Assembly: GCF_016623615.1 (NCBI RefSeq)
Contig: NZ_JAEHFX010000009.1
Location: 124,001 to 188,000, forward strand
Length of the DNA: 64,000 nucleotides
Direction: 5' to 3'
Source of the DNA: Adhaeribacter terrigena
Lineage (GTDB): Bacteria; Bacteroidota; Bacteroidia; Cytophagales; Hymenobacteraceae
Shown: positions 25,977 to 33,362 of the stretch, piece after piece
Position numbering within the stretch: the stretch's first letter is position 1
How the letters are laid out: each line of letters begins with the position of its first letter
Program-made: the position numbers and the translations under genes
Notes under the pieces: generated by a model
What the model was told of the DNA's origin: nothing
Databases searched by the model: none
What the model saw: the letters and a program-made list of their open reading frames with translations, nothing else

Positions 25977-26097
25977 ATCATGCTCCTTCGAAGCTGGCTT
26001 TCTTTTAGTTTAGTTATCTGGATAACGTGATTTTCAAGGTACGCTGCGCTGGCGATAGACGTGAAATGATCAAGTGAGAGGGCACCCACAAGAAGTG

Positions 26098-26430
26098 CCC
26101 CTAGAAAGAAATCCTAATTCCTGATTCTGATAATTTTCAAAATTCAGTAAATCCTGATTCAGAAAAGAATCCTTAAATCCCCTAATCTGATAAATCCCAA
26201 TTCAGACAAATAATCCTGCTCATCTCATAAATCCCTGAAATCGTGTTCAACTTTAACAGACGGTTTCAAAGCTCCCCTCCTTACCAAGGAGGGGTAGGGG
26301 GGCACGATCCGATAAAAGGAGCTGAATCAGTTGTTTAGACGAGTTCAATTCTGAGAATTCACTGATCTTGAAAATCCTGATCCATACAGTTAAATCTGAA
26401 TCCTGACAAACCCATCATGTTAATTGAAAA
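26098..26430. repeat. Word-repeat spacer (AATCCTGATTCAG type) with a CCCCTCCTT hairpin
   Basis: About 330 bp of reiterated words such as aatcctgattcag, aaatccc and ctgataa. It contains the hairpin CCCCTCCTT-acc-AAGGAGGGG at 26274-26294. No open frame of note. Confidence 0.6.
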
Positions 26431-26540
26431 GCAAAAGGAAGGACATTGGTTGTTGCCCAATTGGACTTAAAAACAACTGGCACTGATAATTGTCATGCCG
26501 GAATAAAACCGTTTTTACTGTTTTCGAAACTTTTCTGTTG

Positions 26541-26548
26541 TACCTTTG
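26541..26548 (+). promoter_or_regulatory. Promoter -7 box (TACCTTTG) of the ccm cluster
   Basis: TACCTTTG 17 bp upstream of the ccmB GTG, with a TTTTCG stretch about 17 bp upstream as a poor -33 element. Confidence 0.6.
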
Positions 26549-26565
26549 CAACAAAGTTGTAAACC

Positions 26566-27234
26566 GTGCTGCTGAAAGAGGTTATTTATTTGGTACAGAA
26601 AGATTTCATTCTGGAGTGGAGACAGAAATATGCCTTCAATGGAATGCTATTGTATGTAGGCAGCACTGTTTTCATCTGTTACCTCAGCTTCAGCCTGCGT
26701 TTCAGCGGCCTGCAGGTACCAGTCTGGAATGCGCTGTACTGGATCATTCTGCTCTTTACGGCCGTGAACGCCATCTCCAAAAGCTTTACCCAGGAAAACC
26801 GCGGACGCTTGCTTTACTTTTATAGTCTGGTAAGTCCGCAGGGGGTAATTCTGGCCAAAATTGCTTACAACGCAGCTTTAATGCTGGTTTTGGGTTTGCT
26901 TTGCTTCTTTTTCTACGCGGTAATTATTGGCAATCCGGTACAAGATATTCCCATGTTCCTCGTTTCGATTTTGCTGGGAGCTTTGGGTTTTGCCACTTCG
27001 CTTACGCTGGTTTCCGGCATTGCGGCGAAGGCGGCGAACAGCTCGGCCTTAATGGCAGTGCTGAGTTTTCCGGTAATTGCGCCCATGCTTTTAATGCTCA
27101 TGAAACTTTCCAAAAACGCCATCGATGGCCTGGACCGTTCGACCAATTTAGATGAACTCGCCATTTTGGGAGCTATAAATGTAATTGTAATTGCTACATC
27201 TTATATCCTGTTCCCATTCCTGTGGCGGACCTGA
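26566..27234 (+). CDS. ccmB: Heme exporter / cytochrome c maturation permease CcmB
   Basis: 222 residues with six membrane segments, the membrane partner of the CcmA ATPase in the system I cytochrome c maturation pathway, which releases heme from CcmC:heme:CcmE. Family features include the start KEVIYLVQKDFILEWRQKYAFNGMLLYV and the FTQENRGRLLYFYSLVSPQGVILAK loop. Translation starts at GTG (26566), supported by a promoter just upstream. It heads the run ccmB-ccmC-ccmD-ccmE-ccmF; no ccmA is in the window. Confidence 0.9.
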   Translation: MLLKEVIYLVQKDFILEWRQKYAFNGMLLYVGSTVFICYLSFSLRFSGLQVPVWNALYWIILLFTAVNAISKSFTQENRGRLLYFYSLVSPQGVILAKIAYNAALMLVLGLLCFFFYAVIIGNPVQDIPMFLVSILLGALGFATSLTLVSGIAAKAANSSALMAVLSFPVIAPMLLMLMKLSKNAIDGLDRSTNLDELAILGAINVIVIATSYILFPFLWRT

Positions 27235-27376
27235 TTTTGAATGATTAGTGATTAATGAATAATGATTAATTATTCGCAGATAAGAATTTGAATAAAATAA
27301 AATGAAGGTCGAAGATTCGAAGATTCAAATCTCAAAAATACGAACATTCGAACATCGGAAAATCGAAAATACGAAA

Positions 27377-28039
27377 ATGAAAAACTGGTGGAAATTTGTA
27401 ACGGTGGCGCTGCTGCTTTATTCGGTTACCATGGGGTTCCTGGGCGAAGTTCCCCGCCTGGCGATCCTGAACGAAAGCATCCGTAACCTGTATTTTCACG
27501 TGCCGATGTGGTTTGGCATGCTGGCTATTCTGGCGGTTTCGGTGGTTTATTCTATTAAATACCTGAACAACCCAACGCTGCGCAACGATATTATTGCCAA
27601 AGAGGCCGCCAACGTAGGCATTCTGTACGGCATTTTAGGCTTGCTTACCGGCATGGTTTGGGCGCGTTTTACCTGGGGCGCCTGGTGGGTGAACGACCCG
27701 AAACTGAACGGTGCGGCCATCGGCATGCTCATTTATTTTGCCTACCTGGTGCTGCGTAGTTCCTTTGCCGAACAACAACAAAGAGCCCGCATCAGCGCTG
27801 TTTATAACATTTTTGCCTTCGTAACTTTGGTGCCTTTATTATTCATTCTGCCGCGCCTTACCGATTCTTTGCATCCCGGCAACGGCGGCAACCCTGGCTT
27901 TGGCGCTTACGACCTGGACAGCAACATGCGCCTGATCTTTTATCCGGCTGTTTTAGGCTGGATCGGGCTGGGTATCTGGATCTTAAACCTGCGCGTGCGC
28001 CTCGAAAATCTTAAATTCCGCTTTTATGAAAATGCTTAA
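27377..28039 (+). CDS. ccmC: Cytochrome c maturation protein CcmC (heme handling)
   Basis: 220 residues, six membrane segments, with the tryptophan-rich heme-handling motif TWGAWWVNDPKL facing the periplasmic side. CcmC loads heme onto CcmE. An in-frame ATG at 27302 would add 25 residues (KVEDSKIQISKIRTFEH...), but these come from an intergenic tcgaagattcgaag word repeat; the ATG at 27377 (MKNWWKF) fits homologues. Its last 14 bp overlap the ccmD-like gene. Confidence 0.93.
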   Translation: MKNWWKFVTVALLLYSVTMGFLGEVPRLAILNESIRNLYFHVPMWFGMLAILAVSVVYSIKYLNNPTLRNDIIAKEAANVGILYGILGLLTGMVWARFTWGAWWVNDPKLNGAAIGMLIYFAYLVLRSSFAEQQQRARISAVYNIFAFVTLVPLLFILPRLTDSLHPGNGGNPGFGAYDLDSNMRLIFYPAVLGWIGLGIWILNLRVRLENLKFRFYENA

Positions 28040-28259
28040 AAAATACGCTGCCAGTTTATTAGCCTTTTTCTGGCTTCTGCTCAGCATTCCGGCTTTTGCC
28101 CAGAATCTGGCCGAAATTGAAATGGCCGATCAGCTTCGCGCCGACGGTAAAATTTACGTGGTAGTAGCCGTGTTAACTGTTATTTTAGCTGGCATCCTGG
28201 TTTTCCTGTTCATGCTGGATCGCAAACTTAGCCGGTTGGAAAAAGAATTGAAAGCTTAA
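28026..28259 (+). CDS. CcmD-like small membrane protein
   Basis: 77 residues: an N-terminal hydrophobic signal-like segment (LLAFFWLLLSIPAFAQ), a short acidic loop, one further membrane span (IYVVVAVLTVILAGILVFLFMLD) and a basic C-terminus (RKLSRLEKELKA). Position directly after and overlapping ccmC matches CcmD, which in system I binds CcmC-CcmE and helps release holo-CcmE. Sequence similarity in this family is low, so the assignment rests on topology and place. Confidence 0.75.
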   Translation: MKMLKKYAASLLAFFWLLLSIPAFAQNLAEIEMADQLRADGKIYVVVAVLTVILAGILVFLFMLDRKLSRLEKELKA

Positions 28260-28297
28260 TAAGACATAAGACACTGGACATAAGATTTAAGATTAAT

Positions 28298-28327
28298 AAA
28301 ACGGTATGATAAACGTTCTAAAAAGTC
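28298..28327 (+). repeat. 30-bp dispersed element between ccmD and ccmE
   Basis: Core AAAACGGTATGATAAA, tail AAAAAGTC. It lies in a 188-bp gap with ataagattt-type words. Confidence 0.7.
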
Positions 28328-28447
28328 CTTCATCTTTTCTCCTTTATCTTTTATCTCAGGAATAAATAAGAGTAAAAAAGTGCCGTAGCTGAATTAAATG
28401 CCTGTTTCGGGTGTTCTGAGCGAAAGCACGAATAAGTGTAAACCAAT

Positions 28448-28888
28448 ATGAAAAAGACGCACATAATCGGGATCATTATCATTGCCTTGGCCATTGGTAT
28501 TATCATGACTACCGCCGGCGATGCCAGTACTTACGTTTCTTTTTCCGAAGCTATTGAATTAGCGGAAGATGGAAATAATAAAAAAGTGCACGTGGTAGGT
28601 CGCCTGAAAAAAGACGAACAGGGCCACATTCTGGGTATGCAATACGACCCGTTGAAAGACCCGAATTACTTCAGCTTCATTCTTTCCGATACCAATAAAC
28701 TGGAACAGCGCGTGGTTTATTTTAACCCCAAACCGCAGGATTTTGAGCGTTCCGAACAGGTAGTAATTACCGGTAACATGAAAAACGACGTCTTCATTGC
28801 CGATAAAATCCTTCTGAAATGCCCTTCCAAATACACCGAAAACGAAATTAAAGCCGGCGAAGGAAAACCAAAAACGGCAAGCCTTTAA
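28448..28888 (+). CDS. ccmE: Heme chaperone CcmE, Cys-type
   Basis: 146 residues: an N-terminal membrane anchor (IIGIIIIALAIGIIMTT) and a periplasmic OB-fold domain (VGRLKKDEQ, VVYFNPKPQDFERSEQVVITG). CcmE binds heme covalently and passes it to CcmF. The heme-binding loop here reads LKCPSKYTEN, that is C-x-x-x-Y in place of the H-x-x-x-Y of E. coli, the cysteine variant also seen in some deltaproteobacteria and archaea. Length and fold are otherwise normal. Confidence 0.9.
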   Translation: MKKTHIIGIIIIALAIGIIMTTAGDASTYVSFSEAIELAEDGNNKKVHVVGRLKKDEQGHILGMQYDPLKDPNYFSFILSDTNKLEQRVVYFNPKPQDFERSEQVVITGNMKNDVFIADKILLKCPSKYTENEIKAGEGKPKTASL

Positions 28889-28890
28889 AT

Positions 28891-28983
28891 AATTAATAAT
28901 TGATAATTAATAATTAATAGTGTTTTTAAAGCCTGTTAATTCCTGATTTTCAATTTCTAATTATTAATTCTTAATTATTAATT
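28891..28983. repeat. Intergenic inverted repeat built from TTAATTATTAATT words
   Basis: Arms 28891-28916 and 28958-28983 pair at 23 of 26 positions across a 41-nt loop, in the ccmE-ccmF gap. The right arm ends 8 bp before the ccmF ATG. Confidence 0.75.
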
Positions 28984-28991
28984 AAAAAGTA

Positions 28992-31598
28992 ATGATCAAT
29001 ACATTTATCGGCGATCTGGGGCATTTAAGCGTAATCCTGGCGTTTGTGGCCGCAATCGTATCGGCGCTGGCTTATTTTATGGCGTCTTACAAGCAGCCGC
29101 TCGGGCAGGATAAGCTCGATTGGAAACTGATGGGCCGCGGCGCTTTTATTGTGCACGTAATTGCGGTTTTAGGCATCATCGGCAGCTTATTCGAAATCAT
29201 TTACAGCCACCGCTACGAATACCATTACGCCTGGAGCCACTCTTCCAACCATTTGCCAACCCACTACATGATCTCGTGTTTCTGGGAAGGCCAGGAGGGA
29301 AGTTTCCTGCTCTGGATCTTCTGGCACACCATTCTGGGCCTGATGCTGATAAAATTTAACCGCAAATGGGAAGCGCCAACCATGGCCGTTTTCGCGTTCG
29401 TGCAGTTGTTTTTAACGTCCATGATCCTGGGCGTGGTGATCGGCGACCTGAAAATTGGTTCATCGCCGTTTATTCTGCTCCGCGATTTCATGCCCGATGC
29501 GCCGGTTTTTAAACTCGATCCGAACTTTATTCCCAAAGATGGCAACGGCCTGAACCCTTTATTGCAGAACTACTGGATGGTAATTCACCCGCCAACCTTG
29601 TTCCTGGGTTTTGCGGCTGCTTTGGTACCGTTTGCGTTTGCCATTGCCGGCCTCTGGAAAGGCGAATACACCGCCTGGCTGAAACCGGCTTTCCCATGGA
29701 CCTCCTTTGCGGCCATGATCATGGGCGTAGGTATTATTATGGGTGCTTACTGGGCTTACGAAACCCTGAACTTTGGTGGTTACTGGAACTGGGACCCGGT
29801 AGAAAATGCGGTGTACATTCCGTGGCTGACGTTGATCGCGGCGGTGCATACCATGGTTATTTACAAGCGCAGCAAATCAGCTTTACGTACCACGTATCTG
29901 TTGGTAATTGTGTCGTTTTTGCTGGTGCTTTATGCTACTTTCCTTACCCGTAGCGGTATTTTAGGCAATGCTTCGGTACACTCTTTCACTGACTTAGGCT
30001 TGTCCGGACAGCTGTTTACTTACATGGCGGCGTTCTTTATCCTGGCAATCGGGATGATGGTGTGGCGCTGGAAAAAGATTCCGGCTACGCAGAAAGAACT
30101 GACCACGTATAGCGCCGAACTTTGGGTTTTCATTGGCGCAGCCGTATTGTGCCTGGGTGCTTTCCAGGTTTTAGCTACTACTTCCATTCCGGTTTACAAC
30201 TCGTTTATGGGTTTTATCGGCCTGAAAACCAACGCTGCTTTACCAGCCGATCAGATCGGGCATTATACCAAGTTCCAGCTTTGGGTGGGTGTGGCTATTG
30301 CAGCGCTTTCGGGTTATGCCCAGATCATGTGGTACCGCAAAAACGAAAAAGAGAATATTTCCAACGCCTTAGCCATTCCCCTCATTCTTACCTTCCTGTT
30401 CAGCGCTTTATTCCTGTTACTGGGTAAAATTGGCTGGATGCCGGCCGTAGACATTACCAAGGAATGGATGTACGTAATTCTGTTGCTGACTTCCTTGTTT
30501 GCCATTTTCTCGAACCTGAGCATGATGTTCACGCTCATGCAGAAAAAGATCGCGCTTTCCGGCGGCGCCATTGCGCACATTGGTATGGCCATGATCCTTT
30601 TCGGTATTCTGTACTCGGCGGGCTATTCCAAAGTGGTTTCCGAAAACATGTCGGGTTTGCTTTATTCCCGCGAATTTCCAGATGAAATGAACCGCGACAA
30701 CGTGCTTTTATGGCGCAACCAGACTACCGAAATGAATGGCTATAAGGTTACTTATAAAGGCCAGTTCATGGAAGTAAAAGGTGTGCCGGAATATGTGAAC
30801 AAGCAGATCCTTTTCCCGTTGGTAGATCCTTACAAAGCTTTGGCGCGGGCTGATATAAAGCAAAACGGGAAAACGTATTTTAAAACCGGCGATACGCTGG
30901 AAATAATTCCGGAGAATACGTATTACGAAGTTGAATATAAGAAGGACGGCGAAACGTTTACGCTCTGGCCGCGTGCACAGGTAAACGAAGAAATGGGCTT
31001 GCTGGCTTCTCCGGATATTAAAATGTTTGCCAACCGCGACCTTTACACCCACGTTTCCTCTATTCCGCAGCCCGACGAAGAAAAAGAATGGAGCGAAGTT
31101 AAAGAACACCTTATCGGGATTAAAGACACGATCTTTATTAACGATTACGTGGCCGTGCTTTACGGACTGGAAAAAACCACCGCGGTGCAGGGTATCGATC
31201 TGAATTTAGCCGAAGGCGACGTAGCCGTACAAGCTGATATGAAAGTTTTCGGGGAAAATAAGGAATACCACATTCACCCGGTTTTTGTGATCAAAGACAA
31301 ACTGATGGGCCGTATTCCGGATGAAGTAGAAGACCTGGGCATCCGGATCACGTTCAACAACATCGACCCGGTAATGAACAAATTCAGCTTTGGCGTGGAA
31401 ACTACCCAGAAAGACTACATCATTATGAAAGCCATGGAAAAACCGTTCATCAGCATTATGTGGATCGGCGTTTTCGTAATGACGGGCGGCTTTATCATGG
31501 CCATTGTTCGCCGCAATAAAGAAAGCAAAGCAGATTCTTCTGATGGTAACGACCGTCCGAAAGTAATGGCGAAGCAACGCAAGAAGATTGTCGCGTAA
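28992..31598 (+). CDS. ccmF: Cytochrome c assembly protein CcmF (heme lyase)
   Basis: 868 residues, a large polytopic membrane protein that attaches heme to apocytochrome c at the periplasmic face. The WWD heme-binding motif reads GGYWNWDPVENA (about 262-273), and the surrounding LNPLLQNYWMVIHPPTLFLGFAA and LRTTYLLVIVSFLLVLYATFLTRSGIL segments are highly typical. A C-terminal soluble domain (about 550-820) ends in a last membrane span and a basic tail. It closes the ccm run and is followed by a strong terminator. Partner proteins for thiol reduction (CcmG/H) are not in the window. Confidence 0.95.
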   Translation: MINTFIGDLGHLSVILAFVAAIVSALAYFMASYKQPLGQDKLDWKLMGRGAFIVHVIAVLGIIGSLFEIIYSHRYEYHYAWSHSSNHLPTHYMISCFWEGQEGSFLLWIFWHTILGLMLIKFNRKWEAPTMAVFAFVQLFLTSMILGVVIGDLKIGSSPFILLRDFMPDAPVFKLDPNFIPKDGNGLNPLLQNYWMVIHPPTLFLGFAAALVPFAFAIAGLWKGEYTAWLKPAFPWTSFAAMIMGVGIIMGAYWAYETLNFGGYWNWDPVENAVYIPWLTLIAAVHTMVIYKRSKSALRTTYLLVIVSFLLVLYATFLTRSGILGNASVHSFTDLGLSGQLFTYMAAFFILAIGMMVWRWKKIPATQKELTTYSAELWVFIGAAVLCLGAFQVLATTSIPVYNSFMGFIGLKTNAALPADQIGHYTKFQLWVGVAIAALSGYAQIMWYRKNEKENISNALAIPLILTFLFSALFLLLGKIGWMPAVDITKEWMYVILLLTSLFAIFSNLSMMFTLMQKKIALSGGAIAHIGMAMILFGILYSAGYSKVVSENMSGLLYSREFPDEMNRDNVLLWRNQTTEMNGYKVTYKGQFMEVKGVPEYVNKQILFPLVDPYKALARADIKQNGKTYFKTGDTLEIIPENTYYEVEYKKDGETFTLWPRAQVNEEMGLLASPDIKMFANRDLYTHVSSIPQPDEEKEWSEVKEHLIGIKDTIFINDYVAVLYGLEKTTAVQGIDLNLAEGDVAVQADMKVFGENKEYHIHPVFVIKDKLMGRIPDEVEDLGIRITFNNIDPVMNKFSFGVETTQKDYIIMKAMEKPFISIMWIGVFVMTGGFIMAIVRRNKESKADSSDGNDRPKVMAKQRKKIVA

Positions 31599-31615
31599 AA
31601 TTCTGATCTGAAATT

Positions 31616-31653
31616 AAAAAAGCCGTACCGAAGAAATTCGGTACGGCTTTTTT
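31616..31653. terminator. Bidirectional terminator between ccmF and the T9SS protein gene
   Basis: 16-bp stem AAAAAGCCGTACCGAA / TTCGGTACGGCTTTTT around GAAA, with A and T runs on the two sides serving convergent genes. Confidence 0.93.
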
Positions 31654-31670
31654 GTTTGCAGTTATGCTCC

Positions 31671-32315
31671 TCAGTTTTTCACCAGCCGTTTTCTGGATAT
31701 TACTCCATCCCGGGAAATCAGATCAGCAAAGTAAAGCCCTTTGGGCAGATCGGCTACCGAAATTTCAGTTGAGTTTTGAGCACTAAAATCATAGCGTTTT
31801 ATCAGCTTCCCGCGCAGGTCGTAAAGGTTTAATTGCGTAACTGCATTTCCTGAAATTTGAAGTATATTCTTTACCGGATTTGGGTGAAATGTAAGTTCCG
31901 GATTTTTGGGATTTGGTTTTACTCCCAGGAATTCACTTACCACAAAGGTTGCAGTCATAATATCGGTGTAAACCTGAATGCACTGGTTTTGATCGGATGA
32001 TAAGATCGCTTTATAGTGCAGGGTGTAGTTTCCGGGCGGTATAAAGCCTACCTGTAAAGTATCCCGAACGTGGCCCATCATCGAAGCCGGGCCTTCATAA
32101 TAACAGGCACTGATAAAGAGGATGTCGTTTATAAAAGCAGATGTATAATTAATTCTGAACGAAGGCTGATAATGCGCAATGATATGCGTAATAACTTCCA
32201 TATTATTTCCGCCTTGGCTGCTTTGCCTAACAAAAACGGTATCGATTTGCATTGCAAAACTGGTTGCCGGGCTCAGCAAACCGGATAAAAGCAACAAGAG
32301 TAAGGCCTTTTTCAT
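31671..32315 (-). CDS. Small T9SS type A cargo protein
   Basis: 214 residues. Signal peptide (about 1-21, SPATSFA), a beta-rich body with two cysteine-bearing segments (FISACYYEG, NQCIQVY), then a T9SS type A sorting domain (FHPNPVKNILQISG ... LPKGLYFADLISRDG). It is related along its whole length to the protein encoded at 35775-36422. Predicted to be secreted by the type IX system. A 30-bp element encodes the residues KRYDFSAQNS inside the sorting domain. Function unknown. Confidence 0.75.
   Translation of the reverse strand: MKKALLLLLLSGLLSPATSFAMQIDTVFVRQSSQGGNNMEVITHIIAHYQPSFRINYTSAFINDILFISACYYEGPASMMGHVRDTLQVGFIPPGNYTLHYKAILSSDQNQCIQVYTDIMTATFVVSEFLGVKPNPKNPELTFHPNPVKNILQISGNAVTQLNLYDLRGKLIKRYDFSAQNSTEISVADLPKGLYFADLISRDGVISRKRLVKN
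31771..31800 (-). repeat. 30-bp dispersed element inside a T9SS sorting domain
   Basis: Core AAAACGCTATGATTTT, tail CAAAACTC. Coding. The paralogue at 35.8 kb has the same length here but lacks the element. Confidence 0.85.
32233..32262 (+). repeat. 30-bp dispersed element near the 5' end of a T9SS gene
   Basis: Core AAAACGGTATCGATTT, tail CAAAACTG. Antisense to the gene, just after the signal-peptide codons. A 29-nt degenerate copy follows at 32455-32483. Confidence 0.6.
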
Positions 32316-32498
32316 ACTGCAGTTTTCGTTTAAAAGGGAAATAAACTAAATAGAGGTCGCAGGAAAAAGCGGAAGGGTTGCCTGTTGTTTTGAAAAATTA
32401 AAATGCAGCTTTCAGATAGAATTGTCAGTATTTAATAATGCAATGCTTGCCCTGAAAACGCCAGGGTTTAAACCGGAAAACTGCGGTATGATGCCTGG

Positions 32499-33323
32499 TT
32501 ACTTCTTTGTTCTGAATAATTGTTCGAATGCTTTATAAACACCCAGGTGCAAGGCGTCGCCGTGATCCTGTTCGGCCAGGAAGGTGTAGTGCAACGGGGC
32601 TTTGTGCTGCGGTTTTAGTTTTTCGTAAAGTTCTTTGGCCGTTCTTTCCATTACTTCCCCTTCTTTACCCACGGCAATATAAATGGCTTTCCGGGTGGCT
32701 TGCGGATGCGGCTTCACTTTTAGCAGCGATTCGTTGTCCCACCAAAGGCTGGGGCTTACAATAATGTATTGATCGAATAGGTCGGGCCTTTTAAATAATA
32801 TCTCGGTGGCCAGCAAGCCGCCTAATGACTGGCCGATAATGGTTTTGCTATTGTTAGTAAGATACTGCCGGTTGACGAAAGGTTGTAATTCCTGTTCTAA
32901 AAACCGGATGAACTTTTCAGAGCTACCGGTGGTCGGGAAGTCGGCTTTGTCTTTTACCACGGTAGTAGGAAAGGTATAATCCCGTTTGCGGTTTACGTTG
33001 CTTATGCCCACCACAATGGTTGGCGGGAGCATCTGGATCCAGGGAAAAGAGCCGAATTGTACGAGCCCGGCCACGTGAATGAAATCTTCATCGCGGGAGC
33101 CATCCAGTAAATAGATAACCGGATATTTTTCAGGACCATTTGCAGCATAGCCTTCCGGTAAATACACGTTTATTTCCCGGTCTTCATTCAGGATCGGCGA
33201 CCGGAACGTAAGGGTTTCCCCAATGGTAAATCCTGCCTTTTTACTGATCTCCGGCAAATGCTGCGCCCGGAGTATGAAATTTGTGAAAAACAGAAGGATC
33301 AGGATGATGGCATTTCTTTTCAT
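32499..33323 (-). CDS. Secreted alpha/beta-hydrolase (esterase D / Fes-like)
   Basis: 274 residues with a signal peptide (about 1-20, FILRAQ) and the putative-esterase fold. The nucleophile elbow GQSLGG places Ser166, and EQDHGDALH supplies His254. The acid residue is probably within IAVGKEGEVMERT. The family includes S-formylglutathione hydrolases, mycolyltransferases and ferric-siderophore esterases such as BesA. The periplasmic location and a PVIYLLDGSRDEDFIHVAGL region favour a siderophore or feruloyl esterase type, but the substrate is not shown. Confidence 0.85.
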   Translation of the reverse strand: MKRNAIILILLFFTNFILRAQHLPEISKKAGFTIGETLTFRSPILNEDREINVYLPEGYAANGPEKYPVIYLLDGSRDEDFIHVAGLVQFGSFPWIQMLPPTIVVGISNVNRKRDYTFPTTVVKDKADFPTTGSSEKFIRFLEQELQPFVNRQYLTNNSKTIIGQSLGGLLATEILFKRPDLFDQYIIVSPSLWWDNESLLKVKPHPQATRKAIYIAVGKEGEVMERTAKELYEKLKPQHKAPLHYTFLAEQDHGDALHLGVYKAFEQLFRTKK

Positions 33324-33362
33324 CGGAAGTTTTTAAGATTGCCTGCAAATTACTGTGAATAT

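Larger units (their letters stand above)
25727..26067 (-). repeat. 341-bp intergenic repeat, copy A
   Basis: Shares start word CATCCCGACG and end word GGCGTGAAAT-like with copy B (50737-51077), and both are exactly 341 bp. The flanks of the unit are roughly three-quarters identical, whereas the central 108 bp is almost unchanged. It contains a 30-bp element at 25778-25807. It lies between the TonB receptor and ccmB. Part of a gene-free stretch from 25522 to 26565. Confidence 0.85.

Noticed and set aside
25826-26089. 87-codon minus-strand open frame in repeat A
   Set aside because: In repeat B the same frame is stopped just after the conserved core and has no shared start, and the changes in the core are not synonymous. 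An RNA explains the conservation better.
27302-27376. 25-codon N-terminal extension of CcmC
   Set aside because: Encoded by an intergenic word repeat (tcgaagattcgaag type) and absent from the CcmC family.
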